A stretch of DNA of 64,000 nucleotides from the NCBI RefSeq assembly GCF_029167365.1, contig NZ_JARFNM010000001.1:674001-738000 (forward strand). The letters run 5' to 3'. This document shows, piece by piece, positions 1 to 9,178 of this stretch. Source of the stretch: Amygdalobacter nucleatus (GTDB taxonomy: Bacteria; Bacillota; Clostridia; Saccharofermentanales; Fastidiosipilaceae). The position numbers and the translations under genes are program-made. Below the pieces are notes generated by a model. That model saw only the letters and a list, made by a program, of their open reading frames with translations, was not told the origin of the DNA and did no database searches. Each line of letters begins with the position of its first letter. Within the stretch, counting starts at the first letter, position 1.

Positions 1-1306
1 AGCTAATGCTTACAATGAAACGGATGATCCAGCTATTTTGGATATTCGTGAACGCTTCAAAAATTTATATGACGATTTCAAGAAGATCACAAGTAATGAA
101 CATGATCAAGTAGTCAAAGTTGGCGGCTTATATATCATTGGTACAGAACGCCATGAATCACGCCGAATTGATAATCAGTTAAGAGGTCGAGCTGGACGTC
201 AAGGCGATCCTGGTAAGAGCAAATTCTATTTGTCTTTGGAAGATGACCTTTTGCGTTTGTTTGGTGGCGCTTGGATTAAGAACTTATTCGATAAGTTGAA
301 TGTTGATGAAAATATGGAAATTCAGGCTAAGTACTTGAATCGAAATATTGCTAATGCTCAAAAAGCAGTTGAAGGCCAAAACTATGCTATTCGCCGCCGT
401 GTCTTTGAGTATGATAACGTCATGAACAAGCAACGTGAAATTATTTACGATTTGCGTCGTAAAGTCTTAGATGGCGAAGATTTGAAGCCAATATTTACTA
501 AGCTGATTTCTAATACAGCTAAAGATATTGTTGCGACATATGCTAACGGTATCGAAGATTTCAGCAATTTAGATTATCTATCCTTAGCTAATAAAATAAG
601 TTATGTATTTGGTGGCTTGGATTGTGTTAATCGTTTGTTGGAGATTGCTAGCTTATTGCGTAATAGAGAAGCAAGCGATGATGAGATATGCTTAACCTTA
701 GCTAACGGCGAGAAATTCTATCCTGCACGTTTATCCGAGGAACAGTTAGTTGATGAAATTGTAACTGAAGCAATGCAACGTTATGCTGACCGTGAGGCGG
801 CGTTACCTGCACCTGAATTGATGCGTGAAGCTGAACGAGTTATTCTCTTACGCGTTATTGACGATCACTGGATGGAACATATCGATGCTATGGATGATAT
901 GCGTAATTCGATTGGTATGCGTGGCTATGGTCAACATGACCCTGTAGTTGAATATACTAAAGAGGGTTATGCGATGTTCGAGGCTATGAACGATTTGATT
1001 CGTGAAAATGCCGTACGTTTGTTGATGTTAGCTCAAATTACAGCTGAGAAGCCAATGGAGCGCCGCGAAAATAAGCAGGAATTAAGTGAGGCCAAAGAAG
1101 AAGGAAATACAGCTTACCAAGCAGCTGAGAGCGAACAAAATTCAGCTGGCGAAGTTGGTGAACGTGAGTCAAAGGCAGAAGACAATGAAACAAGAATGCC
1201 TGTAAAACGTGACAAACGTAAAATTGGCCGTAACGAGAATTGCTGGTGCGGTAGTAACAAGAAGTACAAGGATTGTCATTTGATGGAAGACAGAAAGAAT
1301 GACTAA
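1..1306 (+). CDS. secA: SecA preprotein translocase ATPase, C-terminal part (5' truncated by the window)
   Basis: This is the motor of the Sec secretion pathway, which pushes unfolded preproteins through SecYEG using ATP. The reading frame is open from base 2 onward, so the gene begins outside the window; the TTG at 38 is internal. The visible part starts in the second helicase domain, with GTERHESRRIDNQLRGRAGR followed by QGDPG and FYLSLEDDLLRLFG, all typical of SecA. The helical wing and scaffold follow, including VILLRVIDDHWMEHIDAMD. A charged linker (about residues 345-395 of the visible part) leads to a zinc-binding SEC-C tail, CWCGSNKKYKDCH, which in this family binds SecB or the ribosome. 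A strong terminator follows 54 bases after the stop. Identification is certain; only the N-terminal part is missing. Confidence 0.98.
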   Translation, partial: ANAYNETDDPAILDIRERFKNLYDDFKKITSNEHDQVVKVGGLYIIGTERHESRRIDNQLRGRAGRQGDPGKSKFYLSLEDDLLRLFGGAWIKNLFDKLNVDENMEIQAKYLNRNIANAQKAVEGQNYAIRRRVFEYDNVMNKQREIIYDLRRKVLDGEDLKPIFTKLISNTAKDIVATYANGIEDFSNLDYLSLANKISYVFGGLDCVNRLLEIASLLRNREASDDEICLTLANGEKFYPARLSEEQLVDEIVTEAMQRYADREAALPAPELMREAERVILLRVIDDHWMEHIDAMDDMRNSIGMRGYGQHDPVVEYTKEGYAMFEAMNDLIRENAVRLLMLAQITAEKPMERRENKQELSEAKEEGNTAYQAAESEQNSAGEVGERESKAEDNETRMPVKRDKRKIGRNENCWCGSNKKYKDCHLMEDRKND

Positions 1307-1358
1307 TTCCTTAGCATAAGCAAGTTTAAGCTTGAGATAGTTTAGGATGACTTGTTAA

Positions 1359-1390
1359 GCAGGCAGTGACATTGGTCGCTGCCTGTTTTG
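1359..1390 (+). terminator. Rho-independent terminator of secA
   Basis: An 11-bp stem (CAGGCAGTGAC pairing with GTCGCTGCCTG, one G-U pair) has a 4-base loop and is followed by TTTTG. Confidence 0.85.
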
Positions 1391-1436
1391 CTATTATTAG
1401 TTTATGAACTAAAAGAAAAATTGGAAACGAGCTAGT

Positions 1437-3167
1437 ATGTTTAAGAAAGAATTATTGGTTTTGGTGCCACAAGCTAAAAAATACGTATTTTTCGTCGCCA
1501 TATGTCGATGGATCAGTTTGTTATCGCATATAGTCTTTGTTTTTGTGTTTGCCAAATTTTTAGAACAATTATTATTTAAACAGAATTTAGCTTGGCTTAA
1601 TTTATGTTTAGTTGCCTTTTTACAAGCAATAGTTATCCGTGGTATTTGTGAAATTTTACAGAGTCGTTTTGCGTTCCAAGCTAGTGCTGATGTCAAACAG
1701 GTTTTGCGGGCTAAATTATTTGCCAAATTATTACAGATTGGGCCCAATTATGCTGATTATGTTTCCACAGCGACAGTTATGCAATTAGCCACAGAAGGAG
1801 TTGAACAATTAGAAAGCTATTTCAGCGGTTACCTACCACAGTTCTTTTATGCCATGCTTGCTCCTTGCACCTTATTTATCTGCTTGGCTCCGATTTACTT
1901 TACAGGTAGTTTAGTTCTGTTTATCGGTGTACCTTTAATACCAGTTTCGATAGTCATTGTGCAGAAAATAGCAAAACGGATAATTGCTAAATATTGGAAT
2001 TCCTACACTGGCATGAGCGACCATTTCTTGGAAAATATCGAGGGATTAACTACCTTAAAAGTTTATCAAGCAGATGAAATTAAAGCGAAAGAAATGGAAA
2101 AAGAGGCTGAAAGCTTTCGGATAGCTACTATGCGTGTGCTGTTGATGCAATTAAATTCAATCAGTGTCATGGATCTATTTACATACGGAGGAGCAGCTGT
2201 TGGCATTTATCTAGCTTGTCGAGCTTTTTATTTAGCAAATATTTCTTTTTCTACAGCTTGTATATTTATCTTGCTGGCTAGTCAGTTTTTCTTGCCTCTA
2301 CGTAGCTTAGGTGCTTATTTCCATATCGCAATGAATGGAATGACTTCGACAGATAAGATAATGGCAATTTTACAGACTAAAGAAATGAAAGATGGTAATA
2401 CAGTTTGCTCAACTGAGTTTAAGCAAATTACACTTTGCAACTTGTCATTTACCTATGCAAATAAAAAAGAAAATGTGCTGGCTAATTTGAATTTGGATTT
2501 GCAAGATAAGGGTTTATATGCGCTTGTGGGAGAATCTGGTTGTGGTAAATCAACCCTTGCCAATATTTTAGCAGCTAAATTGCGTAATTATAGTGGTCAA
2601 TATCTCATTAATGGCATAGATAGCAAAAGCATGACGAGGCAGAGCTTGTATCAGAATATAACTTGTGTAGGCTTGGATAGTTATGTATTTAAGGGAACTG
2701 TGCGTTCCAATTTAAAGTTAGCTGATGCAGATGCTAGTGCTGAACAAATGCAAGAGGTTTTGCAGGAAGTTAATTTGATAGATGATTTCTTGCCAACTGG
2801 CGGCCTAGACAGTGTGATAAGTGAGGGAGGTGCTAATTTGTCAGGTGGACAAAGACAGCGCTTAGTATTGGCGCGTGCTTTGTTAAAACCAACAGCATTT
2901 TATGTCTTTGATGAGGTAACAAGTAATATTGATATTGAGAGCGAAGCTATAATCATGGCGAAAATTTATGCGCTAGCTCAGAAAAAAACAGTTTGCTTAA
3001 TTTCACATCGTCTTGCTAATGTTGTACCTGCCAAACAAATTTATTTTTTGGATAAGGGTAAAATTGTTGAAAGTGGGACGCATGCAGAATTAATTACGAA
3101 AAATGGTCCTTATGCTCAACTATTTAATAAACAGGCAGAGCTTGAACATTATGGTTGGGGGAATTAA
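1437..3167 (+). CDS. ABC exporter subunit, fused membrane and ATPase domains, CydD-like
   Basis: This 576-residue half-transporter has about six membrane segments in residues 1-310 and an ATPase domain in about 325-570. The Walker A motif is GESGCGKST, the signature is LSGGQRQR, the Walker B region is FYVFDEVTSNID and the switch histidine lies in ISHRL. The first membrane segments and overall length resemble CydD, half of the CydDC exporter of cysteine/glutathione that supports cytochrome bd assembly. No bd oxidase genes are visible here, so the cargo may differ. The Walker B motif ends in D-E, so this site should hydrolyse ATP. The next gene encodes the partner and starts 2 bases after this stop. 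A generic heterodimeric peptide or drug exporter is an alternative. Confidence 0.8.
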   Translation: MFKKELLVLVPQAKKYVFFVAICRWISLLSHIVFVFVFAKFLEQLLFKQNLAWLNLCLVAFLQAIVIRGICEILQSRFAFQASADVKQVLRAKLFAKLLQIGPNYADYVSTATVMQLATEGVEQLESYFSGYLPQFFYAMLAPCTLFICLAPIYFTGSLVLFIGVPLIPVSIVIVQKIAKRIIAKYWNSYTGMSDHFLENIEGLTTLKVYQADEIKAKEMEKEAESFRIATMRVLLMQLNSISVMDLFTYGGAAVGIYLACRAFYLANISFSTACIFILLASQFFLPLRSLGAYFHIAMNGMTSTDKIMAILQTKEMKDGNTVCSTEFKQITLCNLSFTYANKKENVLANLNLDLQDKGLYALVGESGCGKSTLANILAAKLRNYSGQYLINGIDSKSMTRQSLYQNITCVGLDSYVFKGTVRSNLKLADADASAEQMQEVLQEVNLIDDFLPTGGLDSVISEGGANLSGGQRQRLVLARALLKPTAFYVFDEVTSNIDIESEAIIMAKIYALAQKKTVCLISHRLANVVPAKQIYFLDKGKIVESGTHAELITKNGPYAQLFNKQAELEHYGWGN

Positions 3168-3169
3168 GT

Positions 3170-4879
3170 ATGCGCAATAATGTGAGAGATAAAAAGTTTA
3201 ATAGACGAAGTGGCTTAGTGATTATGGGCAGGCTACTTAAATTGATTCGCAACTTATTACCAGTAATAGCTTTAGCTGTGTTGTTTGGCGTTTTAGGCTA
3301 TTTGTCTATGACAGCCATTCCAACGTTAGCTATGCAAGCTTTGCTAAAATTTTTGCAGGAACAAGGCAAATTATCCAATGCGAACTTTTGCTTCAAATTT
3401 GCCAATGTTAATAGCATATTAGGATTGATGGTGATAGTAGCTGTTTTGAGAGGCTTTCTTCATTATGCGGAACAATATTGTAATCACTATATCGCCTTTA
3501 AGATTCTAGCTTTAATCAGGCATAGGGTGTTTATAGCTTTGCGCAGATTGTGTCCTGCTAAGTTGGAAGTAAAAGAAAGAGGCAACTTAATTTCAGTTCT
3601 GACGAGTGATATTGAGTTATTAGAAGTGTTTTATGCACATACAATTTCGCCAATTGCTATTTGCATTATTGTATGCACTGCTTTAATTGTCTTTTTCGCC
3701 TATTATCACTGGAGTATTGCTTTATTAGCCTTGCTAGCTTATTTATTTGTTGGAGTGGTCGTACCTTTGGTGAATAGTAAATTGGGTAATAAAGTTGGTG
3801 TTGCTTTTCGTGAACAAATGTCTGACATGGACAGCTTCGTGCTTGAATCATTGCGTGGCATAGAAGATATTATGATGTTAGGTTATGGCGAAAAACAGGC
3901 TGCTAAATTGAGTGAAGAATCAAATTCGCTTAAAGGTCAGGCAAGTAAATTGACGAAATATAGCGCTTGGCAAAAAACGTTAACTTTAATTTCTATCTTT
4001 TTAGCTAGTTGTGGCAATCTACTTTTAACAATTAACTTATATCAACGAGGTAGCTTAGGCGTTGATGGCATAGCGATTACTTCAATTACACTTATGTCCT
4101 CTTTTGCGCCGACAATTGCCTTAGCTAATTTGTCTAATAGCTTGAATTTGACTTTTGCAAGTGGGGAAAGAGTGCTATCTCTATTAGATGAACAAGCCGT
4201 AGTTGATGAGGTAGAGGGTGAAATAGAGACTGAAACGTTTGAAAATATGTTAGTAGACGCTGTTTCATTTTCTTATGGCCCTAAAGCTGTTTTGACTAAT
4301 TACACGTTAAATATTTTGCCGAAGCAAATTATCGGCATTTATGGCCCAAGTGGTTGTGGAAAATCAACGTTTCTGAAATTATTAATGCGCTTTTGGGATG
4401 TTAAAACAGGTGCAATTTATTTAAATAAGCGAGATTTAAGAGAGTATCCGACCAGTAATTTGCGTAAAACAGAGAGCTATATCAGTCAAGACACTCAGCT
4501 TTTTAAGGGGACAATTCGAGAAAATATTGCCATTGCCAAAATGGATGCTAGCTTAGATGAAATTGAAAGCGCTGCAAAAAAAGCCGCTATTCATGATTTT
4601 ATTATGTCTTTATCTAAAGGTTATGACACGGAATTAGAAGAACTTGGTGCTGGTCTTTCAGGTGGACAAAGGCAGCGAATAGGACTTGCGAGAGCCTTTT
4701 TGCATGACTCAGAGCTTATCTTATTAGATGAACCAACATCTAATTTGGATGCCCTCAATGAAGGCTTGATTTTGAAAAAGCTTAAGGAAGAAGCTAAGAC
4801 TAAAACTATAGTTTTAGTTTCACACCGTGAATCTACTTTGAGAATAGCTGATAAGGTTGTTAATTGCGGGAAAGCATAA
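3170..4879 (+). CDS. ABC exporter subunit, fused membrane and ATPase domains, CydC-like partner
   Basis: This is the second half of the heterodimeric exporter. I chose the ATG at 3170 because a GGGGGA ribosome site lies 7 bases upstream; a TTG at 3155 is possible but overlaps the previous gene. About six membrane segments (roughly residues 20-320) precede an ATPase domain with GPSGCGKST, SYISQDTQLF (Q-loop), LSGGQRQRIGLARAFL, LILLDEPTSNLD and VSHRES. Both ATP sites of the pair have full consensus motifs. The two genes are translationally linked. There is no clear hairpin terminator before the tmRNA gene that follows. The substrate is unknown; thiol export as in CydDC is an inference from the domain pattern. 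Confidence 0.8.
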   Translation: MRNNVRDKKFNRRSGLVIMGRLLKLIRNLLPVIALAVLFGVLGYLSMTAIPTLAMQALLKFLQEQGKLSNANFCFKFANVNSILGLMVIVAVLRGFLHYAEQYCNHYIAFKILALIRHRVFIALRRLCPAKLEVKERGNLISVLTSDIELLEVFYAHTISPIAICIIVCTALIVFFAYYHWSIALLALLAYLFVGVVVPLVNSKLGNKVGVAFREQMSDMDSFVLESLRGIEDIMMLGYGEKQAAKLSEESNSLKGQASKLTKYSAWQKTLTLISIFLASCGNLLLTINLYQRGSLGVDGIAITSITLMSSFAPTIALANLSNSLNLTFASGERVLSLLDEQAVVDEVEGEIETETFENMLVDAVSFSYGPKAVLTNYTLNILPKQIIGIYGPSGCGKSTFLKLLMRFWDVKTGAIYLNKRDLREYPTSNLRKTESYISQDTQLFKGTIRENIAIAKMDASLDEIESAAKKAAIHDFIMSLSKGYDTELEELGAGLSGGQRQRIGLARAFLHDSELILLDEPTSNLDALNEGLILKKLKEEAKTKTIVLVSHRESTLRIADKVVNCGKA

Positions 4880-5003
4880 GCAACTTGCAATGCAAAAACA
4901 TAATATACAAAGAACATATGCAACAGCAATTTTTGTTTACAACAAACTAAATATATTTTGTTATACTTAGAAGAGTACTTTGACAAGTCAACTTGATAAC
5001 TTT

Positions 5004-5376
5004 GGGGATGTAAAGGCTTCGACAGGGTTGTTGAGATTGGAATAGCGGGTAGAGGATGCGCGTTGGCCTCTTTAAAAAACGGGCAAAAAATTTAGTTGCA
5101 AAAACTAATAGATTCGCTGTAGCTGCGTAAGCTTGGCGCACAAACTTGATGAATCTGCTAATTGAGTGATTGTGTTAGACTAGCAGACCTTGATCGTTAG
5201 AGGTCAAACTTTCAAATTTCAAGTTAAGCTTTGCCCTTGGAATTATCTATGAAGCTACTTTCATAAGCGATTGTTCAAAGTCTACCTTATGAGGGGAATT
5301 TAGAAAATTTGAACTGCACCCGGAGAAGTTCTGATTAAGGCGATTTTGGACACGAGTTCGATTCTCGTCATCTCCA
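5004..5376 (+). ncRNA. ssrA: tmRNA (transfer-messenger RNA), tag AKNLVAKTNRFAVAA
   Basis: This RNA rescues stalled ribosomes together with SmpB. The 5' end GGGGATGTAAAGGCTTCGAC and the 3' end with TTCGATTCTCGTCATCTCCA form the tRNA-like domain (GGGGATG pairing with CATCTCC, one G-U pair). CCA is not encoded. The resume codon is GCA at 5083, and the tag reading frame ends at TAA 5128-5130. It gives AKNLVAKTNRFAVAA, whose hydrophobic AVAA end is the usual protease (ClpXP-type) degron. The frame lies after a G-rich stretch, followed by the pseudoknot region. It is the normal one-piece form, 373 bases. A TATACT box at 4962 could be the -10 element, but no good -35 is seen. Confidence 0.97.
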
Positions 5377-5386
5377 TTCTATTATG

Positions 5387-5436
5387 CAAATCCGAACACT
5401 TGCTTTTTTGTTAAGCATTGCTTCGGATTTGTTTTC
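5387..5436 (+). terminator. Terminator after tmRNA
   Basis: CAAATCCGAA (5387-5396) pairs with TTCGGATTTG (5422-5431), followed by TTTTCC. A smaller hairpin lies in the loop. Confidence 0.65.
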
Positions 5437-5492
5437 CTAATTGGAATGTAGGCTAATTTTTCTTATTTTGATTAAGTTGAGGAGTGTTTACT

Positions 5493-5747
5493 ATGGAAAT
5501 TAAGCAGGGGAAAAATCGTTTTTATATCGGCAGTTCAGAGACTGATTTTGTCGCTGAAATTACGTTTGAACTTGTAGATGCCAATACATGGAGCATCAAT
5601 CATACATTTGTTGATCCTAGCTTGGAAGGTCAGGGAATTGGGCGCAAATTGGTTAAAGCTGTTAAGGATTATGCAGAAGCTCAGGGCAAGGAATTGACAG
5701 CTACCTGTTCATATGCAGCCCATGTCTTAGCAAAATCTGCTAAATAA
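5493..5747 (+). CDS. Small GNAT-family N-acetyltransferase-like protein (YjdJ type)
   Basis: An 84-residue protein. The start is ATG 5493, with GAGGAG 8 bases upstream; the GTG at 5484 lies inside that ribosome site. It has the fold pattern of the short GNAT proteins of the YjdJ/GTL3B class: a beta-sheet stretch, then HTFVDPSLEGQGIGRKLV, the acetyl-CoA pyrophosphate loop (Q/RxxGxG/A form QGIGRK), and then TATCSYAAHVL. Such proteins are about 90 residues long and have no settled substrate. It stands alone between tmRNA and the primosome genes. The family assignment is firm and the role unknown. Confidence 0.8.
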   Translation: MEIKQGKNRFYIGSSETDFVAEITFELVDANTWSINHTFVDPSLEGQGIGRKLVKAVKDYAEAQGKELTATCSYAAHVLAKSAK

Positions 5748-5814
5748 TCTAGAATTAATCAGGCAGATAAGCCTATGTTAAAATAAGGTAAATCAGTTGA
5801 ACGAGGTGAAAGTG

Positions 5815-6999
5815 TTGGCTCTTCAGTTTTCAGAACAGTTTATGCAACATTATCTAGGGACATTGAGCCCCTTGGCGTGGAAACTGTATTTGCATTTGTC
5901 ATTTATCTGTTCACAACGAAAGAATTGGCAATTACAGGCCAATGAGATTGAATTAGAACCGGTGAATCAGTTCGTTAATAACAAACAATATAAAGCAGAA
6001 CTGAAAGCAGCTACGGCTGAATTACAACAGCAGAGCTTATTAAAAGCTGATTACACTCGCCAATGCCTATGGTTAGTTAGCCCAGATATTCAGCAGAAAT
6101 TGTGGGATTTAGCTGATATGTGGCAACAAGAATTACAAACTATGAGTGAGGAACAGAAGCAAAATCTGACAAGAAGTAACTTTGTTTTAGCTCAAGTAGA
6201 TGCTTGTACAGCCAATAACCAGAAATTGCTTGATTATTTGCTTGCAACTAAGAAGCAGCAGCTTAATGCCAATTTGCTCGGCCAAACTGAGCAAACAACA
6301 GCTGAGCTTAGTTCAACACAGGCTAGTTCAGACAGTGATGAGACTGAATATAATGAATTGGTGCAAGCTATTAACCAGCGCTTCTTAGTTGGCTTTAGTT
6401 CTTATAGCTGGATCAATTTGATTGACAAATTACATCATGAGTATCATTTTGAAAACACACTTATCTATGCCATTTTTGCAACTTTACAGAGCGAAGGCCA
6501 TCTTTACAAAGATCAGATTCAACGCTTAGCCGATAATTTACATAAAGAAAATATTACCAGCGCCGAAGCTTTTGATAAGTGGTTGAGCGAACAGGAATTG
6601 ATTGCAAAGCGGCGACCGTTTGTGCAGGCTAATTTGCAACGCCATAATTTGACAACTGCTGATATGCAGATAGTGAATAAGTGGTTCGATGAATATGCTT
6701 ATGATGAAGAAATAATAAAGTATCTTTTCAGTAAAAGCGTTGAGAGTACCAATCCAACTTTGACGTGGTTCGATGCGATTATCACACGTTGGCATAATTC
6801 TGGTTATAAGACATTAGAAGAGATTCAGCAAGCTGAAAAAGAGTTCAAAGCAAAGCCAAAGCGGCAGGCTTATGTGCGCTCAGGTTTAGCTAGTTATCAG
6901 CCACGTAGTCAGAAAGAAAATTATACAGAACGGCATTATGATGCTGATTTTTATAAAAAATTGATGCAAGGTTCGAAGCATACGCTGAAATACGATTAA
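5815..6999 (+). CDS. DnaD-domain replication initiation protein
   Basis: This is a primosome protein expected to help load the replicative helicase at the origin and at restart sites. The N-terminal 120 residues look like a winged-helix domain. They are followed by a Q/S-rich linker and two helical DnaB_2/DnaD modules, about residues 190-260 and 270-340. The second contains LTWFDAIITRWHNSGYKT, matching the YxxxIxxxW pattern of the DnaD C-terminal domain. TTG 5815 is the preferred start because GAGGTGA (5803-5809) sits at normal distance; TTG 5797 would put that site inside the gene. The next gene encodes the DnaI/DnaC-like loader, the classic partner. Confidence 0.85.
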   Translation: MALQFSEQFMQHYLGTLSPLAWKLYLHLSFICSQRKNWQLQANEIELEPVNQFVNNKQYKAELKAATAELQQQSLLKADYTRQCLWLVSPDIQQKLWDLADMWQQELQTMSEEQKQNLTRSNFVLAQVDACTANNQKLLDYLLATKKQQLNANLLGQTEQTTAELSSTQASSDSDETEYNELVQAINQRFLVGFSSYSWINLIDKLHHEYHFENTLIYAIFATLQSEGHLYKDQIQRLADNLHKENITSAEAFDKWLSEQELIAKRRPFVQANLQRHNLTTADMQIVNKWFDEYAYDEEIIKYLFSKSVESTNPTLTWFDAIITRWHNSGYKTLEEIQQAEKEFKAKPKRQAYVRSGLASYQPRSQKENYTERHYDADFYKKLMQGSKHTLKYD

Positions 7000-7013
7000 T
7001 TGGAATAAATGCT

Positions 7014-8099
7014 ATGAGTTTAGATTATTTGGATAATATTTATAAGGCCCGCAAAAATAAGGCGGCCACCAAGTTGTCAGGCTTAAAAACTTGGCTTTTA
7101 GCGCATGATGCTAATTTGAAAGCTAAACGCCTTAAGTTGACGGACTTACATGCTAAGTTGATTGATTTGACGAGACAGGCTGTAAGCCAAGCAGACTGTC
7201 ATGATTTGAAGACATATGCACCATATACGGCATTATTGGCTGAGACTAAATTAGCTGAGCAGGATTTTAATACAGCCGTTAAGCAAGCTTGTGCTGAATA
7301 TTGCCAAAGACAGAACTATGCTTTGTATGAATGTTCACTTTGCTTAGATAGAGGTTATATTGAATTACAGTCTAACACAGAGATAGAAACTACGCCTAAA
7401 CAGATAGCTTGCCCAAACTGTTTCCCTAAACTTTGTCGTCAGTATTTGCAAAGTTTGAATTTGTGGCAAATAAATCATAGCAATCAGGATGATAACAGAT
7501 TAGAAGAGCCAGTTTTGGATATTTATCGGCTCAAAAATTCAGCTGAAGTTTTTACTGAGCAAAAAGACAATTATGAGATGAATTACAAGTATGCTTTGCG
7601 CTTCTCAGAAAATATTATCCAAGCTGAGCTAGCTAGTAGTAATACATTAGCTGATTGCAAAGACAATTTGTTTATTTCCGGCGCTGCTGGCTCTGGAAAA
7701 AGTTATTTAGCGGCTAAAATTGCTGAATATGTGCTTAGACATGGCGTTTTAGCCATATATATCACAGCTGATAGCTTAGCTGATTTGTTCAAGCAACAAG
7801 AATTTTTGAAAACGTCATATGCGCCTGATTTAAGACAATTAGATTATGTCAAAACCTGTTTCAGCTTAATTTACCAAGCTCCGCTTTTGGTGATTGATGA
7901 TTTGGCTGTTAGCAATTTGCAAGTTCCGCATTTATTGAAGTTATTTAATCAGCTTGGCGCCAAGCAACATTTGGTTTTGACTACCAATTTGAGTGCCGAT
8001 GATATAGTTCAAACTTATGGTGAACGAATTTTATCCAGATTGTTATATCGAGCTGAACCGATTGATTTTTTGACAGCTGATTTACGTTTGGGGATTTAA
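7014..8099 (+). CDS. Helicase loader, DnaI/DnaC-like AAA+ ATPase
   Basis: This ATPase is expected to load the replicative helicase onto DNA. It has an N-terminal helical region and a zinc site built from CSLCLDRGY and CPNCF (about residues 107-141). The AAA+ core has Walker A GAAGSGKS near residue 222, Walker B LLVIDDLAV, sensor 1 VLTTNLS and an arginine-finger region GERILSRLL. The 361-residue length is somewhat longer than Bacillus DnaI. It begins 14 bases after the DnaD-like gene and ends one base before acpS, so the three genes are probably co-transcribed. Confidence 0.87.
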   Translation: MSLDYLDNIYKARKNKAATKLSGLKTWLLAHDANLKAKRLKLTDLHAKLIDLTRQAVSQADCHDLKTYAPYTALLAETKLAEQDFNTAVKQACAEYCQRQNYALYECSLCLDRGYIELQSNTEIETTPKQIACPNCFPKLCRQYLQSLNLWQINHSNQDDNRLEEPVLDIYRLKNSAEVFTEQKDNYEMNYKYALRFSENIIQAELASSNTLADCKDNLFISGAAGSGKSYLAAKIAEYVLRHGVLAIYITADSLADLFKQQEFLKTSYAPDLRQLDYVKTCFSLIYQAPLLVIDDLAVSNLQVPHLLKLFNQLGAKQHLVLTTNLSADDIVQTYGERILSRLLYRAEPIDFLTADLRLGI

Positions 8100-8100
8100 T

Positions 8101-8511
8101 ATGATCAGTTGTGGCGTTGATATTGTTGAAATGGATACCATGCGTGTAACTTACATGCGGCAAGGTGAAAGACTTTTAGAACGTTTATTAACCAAGCATG
8201 AACAAGCTGAGTGGAGTAGACTACGTCAGCCAGAAAGGCAAGTGGCATATTTAGCTAAGCGTTTTGCTGCTAAGGAAGCTTTGCTTAAGGCCATTAAAAC
8301 AGGCTTAAGTCAAGGCTTTAGTTGGCAGCAGATTGAGGTAGTCAAAGCTGAAAGTGGGGCTGTCAGCTTCAAGTTGAGTCCAGATTTTTATGCTAATTTA
8401 GTTAAGGTGGCGAGCTTATCAGATTACAGTTCAGACAAGAACTTGGAAATAGCTTTAAGTTTAAGTGACAGCTTGCATTATGCTATAGCCCAAGTTTTCA
8501 TCATGTGGTAA
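8101..8511 (+). CDS. acpS: Holo-[acyl-carrier-protein] synthase
   Basis: AcpS transfers the 4'-phosphopantetheine arm from CoA to a serine of acyl carrier protein, activating fatty-acid synthesis. It acts in the cytoplasm as a trimer. The family motifs are clear: GVDIVEMDTM near the N-terminus (the Asp binds Mg2+) and KRFAAKEALLKAI in the middle (the Glu binds Mg2+). Its 136 residues are slightly over the usual 120. It is read directly after the helicase-loader gene (1-base gap), which indicates coupled translation. Confidence 0.95.
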   Translation: MISCGVDIVEMDTMRVTYMRQGERLLERLLTKHEQAEWSRLRQPERQVAYLAKRFAAKEALLKAIKTGLSQGFSWQQIEVVKAESGAVSFKLSPDFYANLVKVASLSDYSSDKNLEIALSLSDSLHYAIAQVFIMW

Positions 8512-8572
8512 ATAAAAATTCACAGATAGTTTAGTAGTTGAAATTATAATTGTCTGAAAGGAGAGAGGTTTT

Positions 8573-9136
8573 ATGAAAAAGAAAAGTGCTCTTGGTGTAG
8601 CCATTATAGTTGTTTTAATCTTAGTTTTGACAGGTACTTCATATAATTCTTTGTTGTCGAAACAGATCAATGTGGAAGAAAAAGTAGCAAACATAGACAG
8701 TCAGTTACAGAGAAGAGCCGATCTGATACCTAATTTAGTTGGAACGGTCAAAGGTTATGTTAAACATGAAGATGATGTATTCAAAGCCGTTAATGAAGCT
8801 AGAACAAAGCTTTTAGCTGCTAAGACGATGCCAGAGAAGGCAGAAGCAAGCCAGACAACTCAAGCTGCTTTGGGTCGTTTGTTAGCTGTAGCTGAAAATT
8901 ATCCAGAATTAAAGAGTGATAAGCTATATACCAATTTGATGGATGAGTTAGCCGGCACAGAGAATCGTTTAGCTTATGCAAGAGATGAATATAACCAAGC
9001 TGCTAAAGCAAATAATCAGGCTGTTTCTCGTTTCCCGAGTGTTATTTTTGCCCGTTTGTTCTCGTTTAATAAGGTAGATTATTTCCAAGCAACAAAGGCT
9101 GCTCAAACTGCTCCGACGGTAGATTTTAGCAAGTAG
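8573..9136 (+). CDS. LemA family membrane protein
   Basis: A 187-residue protein with one N-terminal membrane segment (about residues 7-24) and a helical body of unknown biochemical function. LemA hallmarks are present: RADLIPNLVGTVKGYVKHE and later NLMDELAGTENRLAYARDEYN. The ribosome site AAGGAGAGAGG precedes ATG 8573. The following TPM-domain gene is a very common partner in Bacillota. The two are thought to act together at the cell envelope, but no reaction is established. Confidence 0.93.
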   Translation: MKKKSALGVAIIVVLILVLTGTSYNSLLSKQINVEEKVANIDSQLQRRADLIPNLVGTVKGYVKHEDDVFKAVNEARTKLLAAKTMPEKAEASQTTQAALGRLLAVAENYPELKSDKLYTNLMDELAGTENRLAYARDEYNQAAKANNQAVSRFPSVIFARLFSFNKVDYFQATKAAQTAPTVDFSK

Positions 9137-9178
9137 AGATGAGCGAAGTTTATCTTTCAAATTAGAAAGCAGGTTGAG

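Noticed and set aside
1409-1747. Minus-strand frame of 112 codons opposite the CydD-like gene
   Set aside because: Shadow of the real gene, with biased Asn/Lys/Leu content and no ribosome site.
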